From Prorocentrum cordatum (taxonomy: Eukaryota; Sar; Dinophyceae; Prorocentrales; Prorocentraceae): 64,000 bases of DNA. The stretch covers positions 69,158-133,157 of the forward strand of contig CAUYUJ010003958.1 in NCBI GenBank assembly GCA_963575745.1, in the 5' to 3' direction. Made by a program: the position numbers and the translations under genes. The notes below the pieces were generated by a model. That model searched no databases. It saw only the letters and a program-made list of their open reading frames with translations, and was not told the DNA's origin. This document shows positions 41,951 to 51,425 of this stretch, one piece after another; the stretch's first letter is position 1; each line of letters begins with the position of its first letter.

Positions 41951-43432
41951 GGCGTCTTCCGTGGTGATGTTGTTGAGGCTCAGATGGAATATCATCCCTA
42001 GGCCTTCCGCGTTGGTCCCTGCGTTTGCGGGGTCGAGAAACCGGGTCGGCGCCGCTTTGCGGGGGAGTTGGGCGAGGCCTCTGGGCACCCACTCACACGA
42101 TGAACGGCTGGAGGGGGCTTCCCTTATGCGGTCGCGAATCTGCGCCGCGGCCTCTAGGGCCCATCCCTGCGGGGCGCTACAAAGTCTGGCGAGGGCGCTC
42201 ACTGCGGTTCTGAGCGTCGGTTCATCCCCCAAGTTTGGGCCCTCCCTGTCTGCAGTCGGGTACCGAGACTCGCTTGGGTTGTCCGCCATGCGACGCCATG
42301 CCGCTAGTAACTCCGAGACTAGCCAGGTTGGAAAGTAATTGGCGGTCTCCGGCAGGTGGTCTGGGGAGCAAATGTGGCTGGTTATGGGAGCGCATCGCGC
42401 TCCTACCCAAGCAAGCTGGTAGGTGAGTTGCGCGCCCAAAGTGTCGAGGGGGTGTCCTGGTGCTTCCGCGCTGTCGGAGCAAAACCCGTCCACCGCTAAA
42501 CACCATGGCGTGGCCAGCCTGTGGCAGACGATGCACATGGGGCCTTGGGGGCCCCGTGCGAGCCAGCAGCCACAGTAGCGGCATCTGGTGGATGGGTGAA
42601 AGAAGTCCCCGAACTTTACCATGCGGGACGTATTATTTAGGGGCCAGGGCCCCTCTGGTGTGTCATCGCCTTCGAGTATGACTCCTGGGATGCCTGGGGG
42701 GCGCGGCCCTGCGCCTGGCATGGCCGGGGCCGCCCAGCTGTCGGGTCCTGTGCCGTGCTGTCCTATGGGCACGACGTCATCGCCCGCCTCGTCCCATTGC
42801 CCTCTGTTCACCGCCCAATTCCTGACCTCCCTGTGGTCTGGGAAGTGTACTCGGTTCCGGCGGTGCTCGTGGATGACGTAGCTGCATATTTTGAACCTAT
42901 GTTCGAGATCCGCCCCAGTGTCTCTCGAGTCAGGGGCCGCGTCGCGCCGCCATCTTGAGAGCCCCAGCAAAGAAACTGGGAAGAGGCCGTCAGACGGGTC
43001 TCTTACCCCGATGTCCGTGCACAGGGACGCGTAGTGGAGGGCATCGTATTCCGGGCGGGCCGCGTATAGCTCTGCGTCGGTCGGGTTGTCGAAGCCCAGT
43101 CTCTCCGTCTCGATAGCAGGGTCCCGGGTCAGGCTTGCGCGACGGAAGGCCTGCACCTGCACTGGGTCTGGGCCAACGCCTCCAAGCCTCGCCTCGTAAT
43201 CGGAGCCTGTGATGGACCATGCGAGCCAGGAGAGGTCGAGCTGGGCCAGTGCCGGGCCGCTGGCGCAGTACCGGCGGGAGGTTCCTTGCTCGAGCTGCGC
43301 CCTCCGATCAGGCGCGGCCCTGAGAGGACTCGGAGCACCCCCGGCCAGGTGGGGTTCTGCACGGGCTCCAGGGTGCCTGGGGGGGTGGCGGAGCCAACAG
43401 AAGCTTGCCAGGTTCTCGAGGCCCTGACTCAT
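41939..43432 (-). CDS. 497-codon frame with zinc-ribbon-like Cys cluster
   Basis: From ATG at 43432 the frame reads MSQGLENLASFCWLRHP and stays open to TGA at 41939. Residues about 281-308 hold CRYCGCW and CIVCHRLATPWC, two CxxC knuckles about 13 residues apart as in a zinc ribbon. Upstream lies LEHRFKICSYVIHEHRRNR and downstream helical segments (WLVSELLAAWRRMADN, AVSALARLCSAPQGWALE). It is the second longest open frame of the block. No known protein family is recognised. Confidence 0.6.
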   Translation of the reverse strand: MSQGLENLASFCWLRHPPRHPGARAEPHLAGGAPSPLRAAPDRRAQLEQGTSRRYCASGPALAQLDLSWLAWSITGSDYEARLGGVGPDPVQVQAFRRASLTRDPAIETERLGFDNPTDAELYAARPEYDALHYASLCTDIGVRDPSDGLFPVSLLGLSRWRRDAAPDSRDTGADLEHRFKICSYVIHEHRRNRVHFPDHREVRNWAVNRGQWDEAGDDVVPIGQHGTGPDSWAAPAMPGAGPRPPGIPGVILEGDDTPEGPWPLNNTSRMVKFGDFFHPSTRCRYCGCWLARGPQGPMCIVCHRLATPWCLAVDGFCSDSAEAPGHPLDTLGAQLTYQLAWVGARCAPITSHICSPDHLPETANYFPTWLVSELLAAWRRMADNPSESRYPTADREGPNLGDEPTLRTAVSALARLCSAPQGWALEAAAQIRDRIREAPSSRSSCEWVPRGLAQLPRKAAPTRFLDPANAGTNAEGLGMIFHLSLNNITTEDADWL

Positions 43433-43507
43433 CGTTTGGTCGCGTACCGTTCGCCTGAGAAGGTCTCCATGGGCCTACCCGAGGTTCGCGGTGCGCCACG
43501 AGCGCTG

Positions 43508-44050
43508 CTAGGGTGCCCCCTCTCTTGGCGCCCCTCGGGTCAGCGACCCTTGGGGCCAGGAAGAGCACATCCGCATCGCGGCTCCCGCATCGCCTCGGGT
43601 GGTATTGGAGCCTACTGGCGCCTGGGCCGTAGCGGTAGTTAGGGGGCCCAAGCCTAGCTGGCGAGCGTTTCCCGTCTGAGCTCCAAGGGTGGCGCCGCCA
43701 GTGCCCGGGTCGTCCGACTGACCCTCCCGGCCGCGCTGGCTTGAGCCTGGCGGCGGTGGCGATGGGGGGGCCTGGAGGAGAAGCGATCGGGCGATCTCGG
43801 GCGGCAGGGCCCGATCTGGCCTCGATCGCGTCGGGCCCCCCTCGGGCGCTGAACGCGTCGCTATCGGGGGCGCTCCCACTGGGCTCGCGTGCCTCGAGAA
43901 GCCACTCTCAGGCGATTTCTCCCTGGGGCTGCCGTGGGCCTTCAGGCCCGGTCGGGTGAAAGGGAAGCGCGGGGGAAATGGCGCGGCCCTCGCTGGGCGC
44001 ACGCGCCGCGCCTGTACCTGCCAGGGGAGGGGGGGCCGGAAGTGAGTCAA
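43508..44050 (-). CDS. Pro/Arg-rich frame of the block
   Basis: A 180-codon frame, rich in Pro, Gly and Arg, with no domain. It ends about 75 bases upstream of the ATG of the Cys-cluster frame. It may be part of a disordered N-terminal region or non-coding. Confidence 0.3.
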   Translation of the reverse strand: MTHFRPPLPWQVQARRVRPARAAPFPPRFPFTRPGLKAHGSPREKSPESGFSRHASPVGAPPIATRSAPEGGPTRSRPDRALPPEIARSLLLQAPPSPPPPGSSQRGREGQSDDPGTGGATLGAQTGNARQLGLGPLTTATAQAPVGSNTTRGDAGAAMRMCSSWPQGSLTRGAPREGAP

Positions 44051-44116
44051 GGGGGGAGCACGTCGGGGGAAGGGGGAGAGCGGATAGCGCCTCCCCTGAA
44101 CTGATGCGGCCCTGAT

Positions 44117-44710
44117 CTACTGTGGTCCTGAGGTGGGCGCTCTCGTAGGCCTCGAGGCCCCTCGGAGTGTCCACCCCGGGTGGTCGCACGCACTGATCCT
44201 GAGTTGTGTTGAGAAGGGGGGTGCAGCTGACCGCCGCAGAATACTCTCTCTCTCATGGGCATGGGGGGTGCAGCTGACAGCCGCTGAGTTCACTCTTTCA
44301 TTCGCATGGGGGTAGCAGCTGACCGCCGCTGGAATCACTATTTGTTGGTGGTTGCCTCCGTCTCCGCTGCCAGATTGCACCTCGGGGGTGTGGCTCGCCA
44401 CTGTCTGAGGAGATACAGGCGCATGCTCTCTGGGGGGGCGGGCGACGTCCTCCGCAGCTGCGAGCTGTTGCGCCTCCTCCTGGCGCTCCCTGGGGCTCGC
44501 CGCATCTGATGCCCCTCGGTGCCCCCCTGGGTCGCCATTGTCAGCCTCAGGGAGTTGGGTGGCCCCTACTGCTAGAGGCGAGGGGTCCTGAGCGGCCCCG
44601 AGGCAGGGGGAGGAGGGAGGCGTTGGCGGGACAGGGATCGAGATGGGGTCTGGAATGGGGACGGGGGGAGTCGGGACAAGACCTTCACAAACCTGAACAT
44701 CCGTCTCCAT
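44117..44710 (-). CDS. Frame containing three tandem peptide repeats
   Basis: METDVQVCEGLVPTPPVPI opens a 197-codon frame. Near its end the peptide repeats AAVSC.PHA.ER, encoded by the tandem DNA repeat at 44215-44340. The first half is Pro-rich. It may be the N-terminal part of the large protein. Confidence 0.4.
   Translation of the reverse strand: METDVQVCEGLVPTPPVPIPDPISIPVPPTPPSSPCLGAAQDPSPLAVGATQLPEADNGDPGGHRGASDAASPRERQEEAQQLAAAEDVARPPREHAPVSPQTVASHTPEVQSGSGDGGNHQQIVIPAAVSCYPHANERVNSAAVSCTPHAHERESILRRSAAPPFSTQLRISACDHPGWTLRGASRPTRAPTSGPQ
44215..44340. repeat. Tandem repeat of about 49 bp, three units
   Basis: GCAGCTGACNGCCGC followed by a CTCT-rich half and GCATGGGGG occurs at about 44222, 44270 and 44320. 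Confidence 0.65.
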
Positions 44711-44842
44711 GCCCCTTTCGTTCTCATCAGGTCCGCCGCCCTCACTTTCATCGGCAGGCCTCGACTGGGGTGAGTTGAGGGCCTCTCTGGGGGTCTGTCG
44801 TCTCGTTCCATCCCCATCTGCATTGTCGCCGCCCCCCGCTGA

Positions 44843-45172
44843 TCAGCGAGCCGTCATGGTCGCCGCTGGTGCCGGCTCCTGCACTGCCCCGAGGGAGGGA
44901 GGTGGCTGCTGTCTGTGGGGGGTCTGAGCCTGATTGGGGTCTGTGGGGGAGTCGACCGAAGCCAGTGACTGGGCTCCCGCGCCTTGCACTGAGTGGTCCC
45001 CGCCCCCCGCGACGCCATCCGACTGATCCTCTATGAGACTGAGGCCCGCGCCGCCTGCCTGTGCTGCGCTGCCTGCCAGCCCGCCGCTGCCGAATGGCGG
45101 GGCGCGCCGAAGGGAGCGGGGGGGCACGGGCCCCAAGCCCGCCGCGCAGCGTACGGGCGCCCCCTTGAGCAC
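44843..45172 (-). CDS. First frame of the block
   Basis: A 109-codon frame reading GLSLIEDQSDGVAGGGDHS and a Gln/Pro-rich tail. Beyond it to the right lies a (GTT)n tract, read on this strand as poly-Asn, so the 5' end of the block is put near here. Confidence 0.35.
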   Translation of the reverse strand: MLKGAPVRCAAGLGPVPPRSLRRAPPFGSGGLAGSAAQAGGAGLSLIEDQSDGVAGGGDHSVQGAGAQSLASVDSPTDPNQAQTPHRQQPPPSLGAVQEPAPAATMTAR

Positions 45173-45249
45173 GGAAGACTGGCCCGAGGGAGCCAGGCCC
45201 GTGAGATGGCTTGAGCCAGGCTGCGGGGGGCTGGTGAGGATACGCGAAG

Positions 45250-45360
45250 CATCAACAATTTATTGTTGTTGCTGTTGCTGTCGTCATATGGTGGTTGTTT
45301 ATTGTTGTGGTTGTTGTTGTGGTTGTTGTTGTTGTTTGCTATTGTTGTTGCTCCCCTGGG
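45250..45360. repeat. (GTT)n microsatellite
   Basis: Interrupted GTT repeat; reads as poly-Asn on the minus strand and poly-Val on the plus strand. Confidence 0.85.
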
Positions 45361-45788
45361 CGGCTGCGGCGGCTGCCGCTCTCGTTGCCATGTTGGTATG
45401 AAGATGCCGTCTTTGTTAATGATTTTGTCATGACCATCCCCCACATATGTTTGTGCAGAACGGGCTCTTACGGGGTCAGAGGGGCTGCTTTTGTCAAGAC
45501 ATATGCTGGCTTTGCTGAGGCGACTACTTTCGCATGTTGGGCCGGCGTTCGGGCGATTCACCAAATATGAATACATATGATCTAGCATGAAGATTCTGAT
45601 CTGCTCATAAGGACTGCGTGTTCCGAGGCATCTGCCGGGTTTGCTGATGTACCTTCGTATTTGGGGTCGACGTTGGGGGAACTCGCGGCCAGGGGCTGAG
45701 GGGCGCAGCTTGAACAGGACAACTTCCTCGAAGAAGAATTACCCGACTTCGGCGTTGGTTTATGACACCGCGGGGATCGCTCAACCTG

Positions 45789-45948
45789 GAACGATCGGCC
45801 GTTTCCGAAACGTCCAAATCGTTCCACATCGAACGATTCTGGGCTGCCCGCGGCGTTCAAAGTTGAACGCCGCTGGCGGGGCCGCCGCCGGTCGACACGA
45901 CACGAACCTACCGTATCCACGCGATACGAATCCTTGAATGATCGTTCC
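45789..45948. repeat. Foldback-rich element, 160 bp
   Basis: GGAACGATC at the left end and GATCGTTCC at the right end are inverted copies. Inside are a perfect hairpin with 10-base arms (CGGCGTTCAA) and GTATCCACGCGATAC. The structure suggests a small MITE, but arms are short and no target duplication was found. Confidence 0.45.
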
Positions 45949-46014
45949 ATACAAAAAACATCGCCAAATATGCACGATCTGCGCATCCCTCATCTCCGCC
46001 GGACCCCCCTAGCC

Positions 46015-46750
46015 CACGAAAGTGGCGACATTTGCGCCCTTCGCCATTCGCAGCACCCGAGGGAGCCGCGGGGCCTCAAATGGATCTGCACTGCCCACCT
46101 CCGCCGTGCCTCCCGGGGGCCCACGAACGTGGCGACAGTTGCGCCCTTCGCAGCACCCAAGGGGGCCGCGGGGTCTCAAGTGGATCTACACGCTGCCCAC
46201 ACCTCCGCAGTGCCTATCAAGAGCCCCGCGAAAGTGGCGACTTTTGTGCAGCTCGCAGCCCCCGGGGGAGCCGCGAGGTCTCAAATGGATTTACGCTGCC
46301 CTCACCTCCGCCGCGCCTCCCGGCCACTCCGCGGCCTCCCAAGGATCAGCCAGGTATCGGCCTGGTCTGCGTGGCCCTCCACTCCGCTGGGCCTCCCGGC
46401 AGCCCCACGAACGTGGCGACGGCTGCGCAGTTAACCACCACAGGGAGCGGCGAGATTCCCGTCTGGGTGCGCGTGGCCTCCGATCCCGCTGGACCTCCCG
46501 CGAGCCCACGATTGAGCGACGACGGCTGCGCAGTTCGCAGCCACCCAGGGAGCAGCGAGATTCCCGTCTGGGTGCGCGTAGCCTCCGACCCCGCTGGATC
46601 TCCCAGGAGGCCACGAACGTGGCGACGGTTGCGCACTTCGCAGCAACCCAGAGAACGGCGAAATTCCCGTCTGGGTGCGCGCGGCCCCTGGCTCCGCTGG
46701 ACCTCCCAGGAGCCCACGATTGAGTGGCGACGGCCGCGCAGCTCGCAGCA
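46015..46750 (+). repeat. Tandem repeat, about seven units of 105-115 bp
   Basis: Units begin with CCCACGAACGTGGCGAC or a variant at about 46015, 46120, 46222, 46400, 46505, 46610 and 46715. They contain GCAGC.C...GGGAGC and CTCCGC...GCCTCCC blocks. Early and late units differ, the later ones sharing ATTCCCGTCTGGGTGCGCG. Confidence 0.7.
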
Positions 46751-46937
46751 GCCTGGGCAGCCGCGCAGGCGCGGAGGAGTGGAGGCCGCGGCGCTCTCTC
46801 CACAAACGAGAGCCCCGCACGGGAGGCTTGGGAACGAGGTGCGAGCGTCCGGGGGCAGGAGCCAGACCTGCGAGGTGATCCGACCGAGGGCAAAACCAAT
46901 GGGCACCGGTGAGTGGGCGTCTGTCAGCAACAATGAA

Positions 46938-47090
46938 TTACACCAGAGAAAGAGCCCCAAGCAAGGGATGGTTTGAAATGGGATCGATAAAGAAATCGAT
47001 AAAGAGATCGACCGGGAACCCGGGAACCCGGAACCCACCGAAATCGGACCAGAACCAATGACCAGGAACCCGGGAACCCGGAACCCGGGA
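46938..47090 (+). repeat. Dispersed direct repeat, partner at 56090-56225
   Basis: Shares CACCAGAGAAA, GGATGGTTT, GAGATCGACC, CCGAAATCGG and CAGGAAC.GGGAAC in the same order as the partner. It contains short GGAACCC and GATCGATAAAGA repeats of its own. Confidence 0.6.
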
Positions 47091-47553
47091 ACCCAGTCGG
47101 CCACCAAACTCGGTGGGACACTTTCGCCAAATCTTGCAATGTCCGCTAGGACTCCTTCTGTGTATAACACTGATTGGGGAATTTTTCTTTCGCGGTGAGA
47201 GCCCAGCACTCATTTGTTGTTGAAGAGCTGTTAGCTATCCGCTGCCCGCGTGAGACCCAACATGCATACCCCAAGCTCTCGACTCCCCGTCTACTGGCTC
47301 CTGTCGGGTTGATCCAAAAGGGGGTCCAGCGACAAGGGGGTAACGCAATAGATTTGGTGCAATCGATTTGTGGGGTTGCAATACATCTGGGGCGTGCGAA
47401 ACATTCCGGGGCGCAAATGTATTGCTGGATATTCGCGCGCAATGCATTACTTGCAGCACAACGTAATACAATTCTCCAGCGCAGCACATTGGCAATACCA
47501 TGCCCCAAATCTGTTGCACCACCCCCTTTCAGCTGGCCCCCCTTTTGGGCGTG

Positions 47554-47718
47554 CTTGAGGTCCGGGCATGTCCCCCTACAGGCGGAGCTTGGGCGACAAA
47601 TCGAAAATAGTCAAACCATACCACTATACGAGGTCGAACATAATAACAACATCGTCCCCAGGGCATTCCTTAACTATGTTTGAAGATTCCTCCTGTAGAG
47701 GGACAGGCCCGACTCAAG
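47554..47718. mobile_element. hAT-like MITE family 1, copy 1
   Basis: Terminal inverted repeats read TTGAGGTCCGGGCATGTCC at the left and, reversed, TTGAGTCGGGCCTGTCC at the right. Subterminal CCTACAGG/CCTGTAGAGG also matches. Length is about 165 bp as in the other copies. No target duplication is evident for this copy. Confidence 0.65.
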
Positions 47719-47889
47719 ACAAGCGCGTCGGCGGCGGACCCTGACGGGCGGGTCGGTCGGGCGGGGTCGGTCGGGCGGACCCGACGGGCGGAGCGGGCGG
47801 ACGGAACATTGGAGAGGGCGACCCACGGTTTCCAAGGCAGGAGAGCGGACGGACACCAACGGGCATATGGGGAACGGCAGACCCTGATG

Positions 47890-48052
47890 TTAAGTCGGGC
47901 CTGTCCTCCTACAGGGGGATTTTGGAAGACAAATAAGAGATAGTCAGACAATATCCCGAAGTGGCAAACACATGCTCAAAACATCGCCCCCTGACTATAT
48001 TTTTCAAACTATTTCTGAATATTCCTCCTGTACAGGGACAGGCCCAACTTAA
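47890..48052. mobile_element. hAT-like MITE family 1, copy 2
   Basis: TTAAGTCGGGCCTGTCC and its near-inverse at the right end bound about 163 bp. Flanks CCCTGATG and CCCTAATG form an 8-bp target duplication with one mismatch. Internal sequence AAATAAGAGATAGTCAGACA is shared in part with copies 1 and 4. Confidence 0.75.
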
Positions 48053-48669
48053 CCCTAATGGGTGGATCGGGCAGGTCGGGCCGGTCCGGCGGGCGCATTC
48101 CTACGGGCTGGTCGGGCGGGCGGTGCTTTAAAACGTGCGAGGGCTTCCAAACGATCGGCCTGGCGGACGCTAACTGACTACCTACCACGCCACCCCAACC
48201 CAACCTGAAGACCCGAATTTCGGGTTGAGGGAGTACGGGCTCCATCTGTGCTTTTCAATGTTCCCCCCCCCCTCCCCCCTGGAAATGGAAGGCTAATTAA
48301 GGCCTTCGGGTTGGGTTGGGGTGGTTTGGTGGGTGGTGACTAACGGGCGGGCCAGGCGGGCAGACCCTTACTGGCGCGCCGGGCGGTCGGGCGGGCGGAG
48401 CCTGAAAGCGCGTCTCTTCAGCAATTTGCAAGGACGTCCTGGGCGAGAGGACGCTTGCAGAGCGGCGAGAACGCGAATCCAAAACAAATGGTGCGGCAAT
48501 GTCAAGCGAAAACACGGCTCTTGAACGAATTGCACAGGAGTCTCGAGCGATAGCGTCAATCCGGAATCATGCGTGAGGAATTACGGTGAGGGCATTGGAT
48601 AAGGAACCCTTGGATAAGGAATCCAGCGTCTGAAAAGCCAGTGGAGCACCACTGGGCTTGGCCATGGAT

Positions 48670-48785
48670 AGGGGAACGAATAATGGCATAAACATAAAAA
48701 CTCTGAGGTCCGCGCGGATTTCGCGGATCGGCGCTATCCGCGCGGACCTCCGAGTTTTTATGTTTATGTCATTCTTCGTTCCCCT
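48670..48785. mobile_element. Foldback element with 49-bp arms
   Basis: Bases 48670-48718 are the reverse complement of 48737-48785 in 46 of 49 positions, with an 18-base loop. The arms begin AGGGGAACGAA. High arm identity suggests recent origin or gene conversion. No clear target duplication was seen. Confidence 0.8.
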
Positions 48786-48814
48786 CACGGATATCACCGC
48801 CGCCCTCATCAGAG

Positions 48815-49035
48815 AAGGAATCCTCCAGTGTCTGGAGCCTCGTGGGCACCTTCCTCAACCACCGCCCCCACCGTACGTACCAGGCGAGAGCCGTTCTCGC
48901 TCCCGCCGGGGGCTTTTTCCAGGACAAGCGGCTATGGTTGCGAGCGTCGGCGGGTGCTTCGATGTGGGCATCCGCAGCAGTTCCTCTTCAGGGGCAGAGG
49001 CTCCACAAGTGCAGTCTGGCATCTGTCACTCCCTC
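48815..49035 (+). CDS. Plus-strand coding fragment
   Basis: A frame with strongly G/C-ending codons reads VGTFLNHRPHRTYQARAVL, APAGGFFQDKRLWLRASAG and LQGQRLHKCSLASVTP. A (GAG)n run follows. No start or splice sites were fixed and no family is recognised. It may be a gene or transposon relic. Confidence 0.38.
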
Positions 49036-49037
49036 AG

Positions 49038-49160
49038 GAGGAGGACGAGGAGGAGGACGAGGAGGAGGACGAGGAGGAGGAGGAGGAGGAAGAGGAGAAG
49101 GAGGAGGAGGCGGAGGCGGAGGCGGAGGAGGAGGAGGAGGAGGATGAGGAGGAGGAGGAG
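49038..49160. repeat. (GAG)n microsatellite
   Basis: GGA/GAG repeat with occasional changes. Confidence 0.9.
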
Positions 49161-49389
49161 CAATTGATCTTCATGGGTGGGAGCCCTTGTTCTTAAAGAA
49201 TGCGCGAGCGAGAACAGCTAGCAGCAGCAACCGGTGTAGGAATTGCCGTCTAAGGGTTCGTGGCGGTGGGACGGGCCCGCGGAGGACGAGCCGGGGGCGC
49301 ACTTTGGCCCTCGCCGGCTCCTGTCGACGCGGAGGGTTCGGTGGCAACTCATCGGAACCTCCCATACCATCTTGTCGGCTCTGGCGAAT

Positions 49390-49503
49390 CGACGCTGATC
49401 GACGCTAGTCGACGCTAACGGACGCTAAATCGGCGCTAATCGACCCTAGCCGACGCTGATTCGGCATTATCTCATCGACTCCCAAACGCTAACCGACGCT
49501 GAA
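49390..49503. repeat. Short-period TCGACGCTAA repeat
   Basis: About ten degenerate copies of (T)CGACGCTAA/TGAT with a period near 10-11 bases. Confidence 0.65.
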
Positions 49504-49825
49504 GACGGAATTAACAGGGTACGCCAGGCTCCCATCATTTGCTACCGAAGAAGGGGAGCGGCTCGGCCTTGCGAAGTGTCCTTCCGCCCAGCAGAGGAGG
49601 AACGACAGGGGGGACTGTCTTGGGGGGGAGGAGCATCGACCTGGAATCGGCGATACATCGCCGATAGATCGGCGATAGGCCCCCGACAGCAAATCGCAAC
49701 GCTCCTGGGCGGGGTGGCGCTATGGGGCCCCTTATCGGCGATCAATGGGCGATTGTGGGTCGCTGCGTCCCCCCCCTCTGTGCCCATCCCCCCCCCTGTC
49801 GCTGCTTGGCGGCGCGCACAAGGGG

Positions 49826-49962
49826 GTGGGGGGAGGGGGAAGGGCTTCTCAGAAGGAGGCTGCTTATTATAGAAGGCGCCGGCCTCACATCTGTAGAGAA
49901 GGCCCGCGCCTTCTCAGAAGCAGGGGTGCTTCTCTGAGAAGCCCTCCCCCTCCCCCCACCCC
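49826..49962. mobile_element. Foldback family 2, copy a
   Basis: Nested inverted repeats: GGGGGAAGGGCTTCTCAGA pairs with TCTGAGAAGCCCTCCCCC, and GAAGGCGCCGGCC pairs with GGCCCGCGCCTTC. The second copy is at 57512-57640. Confidence 0.65.
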
Positions 49963-49969
49963 CCTCCCC

Positions 49970-50165
49970 AGACATGCGACGCCCTGATTTTTCCAGGACG
50001 GCGTCCCTGGAAGTCCCGACCCCTTCCCTGGGGACCGGCTTTTCGTCCCGAGTCGTGTTTTGACGGCCCCGAGGCCCGGCGAGGGCCCCCCTGGGGGCCG
50101 AACGTAGCCCCAAAACCTCCCGCCCTGATTTTGTTTGTTCAAGGACGCGATCGTGTCTGGGTCTG
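49970..50165 (+). repeat. Dispersed repeat, inverted partner at 53096-53278
   Basis: About 190 bases from AGACATGCGACG through TCGTCCCGAGTCG and GAGGCCCGGCGAGGGCCCC to TCGTGTCTGGGT match the reverse complement of 53096-53278 at roughly 80% by eye. Confidence 0.7.
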
Positions 50166-50216
50166 CGCGTGGCCGATCCTTGTCCCTGCCCGCGGGGCCC
50201 CACCCCTCGGGGGGCC

Positions 50217-50302
50217 AGGAGGAGGGGGAGGGGGAGGAGGAGGAGGAGGGGGAGGAGGAGGAGGAGGAGGAGGAGGAGGAGGAGGAGGAGGAGGAGGAGG
50301 AG
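50217..50302. repeat. (GGA)n microsatellite
   Basis: Long GGA/GGG run reading as poly-Gly or poly-Glu on the plus strand. Confidence 0.95.
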
Positions 50303-50439
50303 GCCTGCTCGCGAACCGCCGGCCCCACGGCGTGCCATGGTTCCCCGAGGGCGGGGCCGGCGGAGAGCCATGCTACACGCGCCGCGCCCGGCGGGGCGGG
50401 CGGGCGGGCCGCCGCCGCGGGGCCCCGCACTGGACATTT

Positions 50440-50601
50440 AGGGGGCCACAGGTGAACCCTACCCCTACGGCCCTACCCCCCACGATTTCGGAGGGGAGGG
50501 TGGGGTTCACCTCGTTCGGGATCTCCCGAGCGAAGCGAACCCCAACCTCCCCCTCAGAAATCGTGGGGGGTATAGGGGCAGGGCTCGCAGGTGGCCCCCT
50601 G
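50440..50601. mobile_element. Foldback element, 162 bp
   Basis: AGGGGGCCAC at the left end pairs with GTGGCCCCCT at the right. Inner arms CCCCCACGATTTC and GAAATCGTGGGGG, and GGGGTTC and GAACCCC, continue the pairing nearly to the centre. Confidence 0.75.
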
Positions 50602-51234
50602 ACACTCACGAGGCGGGCGCCCGCAGGTCGATGAGGTTTTTGGTGAGAGACCGAAGGATCGAGTGGGGGATCGACTACAGAATTGGTTTGCCCAAAATAA
50701 TGATTTTCGCGTCGAAGCCACCAGGAGTACGTGGACGTGATCTTTGTAATGCTACGTATGTTTGTACATTCGACGAGCAAATCAAGCAGGGGGTTAACCA
50801 ATTCCGTAGTCGATCCCCTACTCGAAAGGACTGGGTTTAGTGGGACCTGGCTTAGTGATGTGTACTGGGGGACGCCGCCCCCCCCCCCGCCCCGTTCCAC
50901 TTTCTGGACCTGCCGTCACCGGAAAAAATACCAGCTACGGCAAACCTGGTGTAGTGATTCTGGCCAATTCAGGAGCTCCGGGGCCCTACCACTAACTGTT
51001 AACTGGGACCCCTTACCTGGGGTCCTGGCCATACCCGACGAAGGAGCGCGACCACAGAGCTTCACTCTGCTCGGCAGCGACCGCCGTGCGAATTCAGAGG
51101 CCGCCAGGCACAGCTGGAAGCGCTACACAAAGGCCAACTGGCGAGAAGCAGACTCGTGCAGCGAACCGTGGCCTGAAAGAGGAAGGAGCGTGCACCCGCA
51201 ACTCGATGAGTGGTCCAGCGGGCTTAAAGCAATC

Positions 51235-51425
51235 TCAATCAGAATCGAATCGGGTAAAGTCGGATCGGATCGAGATGTGTGACGGTTCGGGCCGAATCGG
51301 CACGGAATCGGAAGCGAATCGCATCGGCTGCGCCAGGATGCGCAGCTGCGTCTTGCAGGCATCGGGCCGCATCGGACCTGAATCGGATCGAACCGGCCGA
51401 GATATCGAATCAGATCGATCGGATC
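51235..51425. repeat. Degenerate GAATCGGATC repeat
   Basis: Repeated ATCGGATCGGA-like units with period near 10 bases. No gene. Confidence 0.55.

Larger units (their letters stand above)
32963..45172 (-). mobile_element. 12-kb retroelement-like block, LINE-type endonuclease, no RT
   Basis: The minus strand is almost continuously open in one frame or another for 12 kb. It has protein-like composition and none of the microsatellites that crowd the rest of the window. Domains in order are Pro/Gln-rich N-terminal frames, a Cys cluster (42.5 kb), a RING-H2 finger (40.3 kb), large unknown regions and an endonuclease/exonuclease/phosphatase domain (33.4-34.1 kb). After the endonuclease only about 300 bases of frame remain, and no YxDD or other reverse-transcriptase motif was found. 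The order resembles ORF1-ORF2 of a LINE, but ORF1 would be several times the usual length. LINE copies normally lose their 5' end; here the 3' part is missing. Confidence 0.6.

Noticed and set aside
47890-48052. TTAA ends suggesting piggyBac-type target sites
   Set aside because: Only one copy has TTAA at both ends, while three copies show 8-bp duplications outside these bases, so TTAA is part of the terminal repeat.
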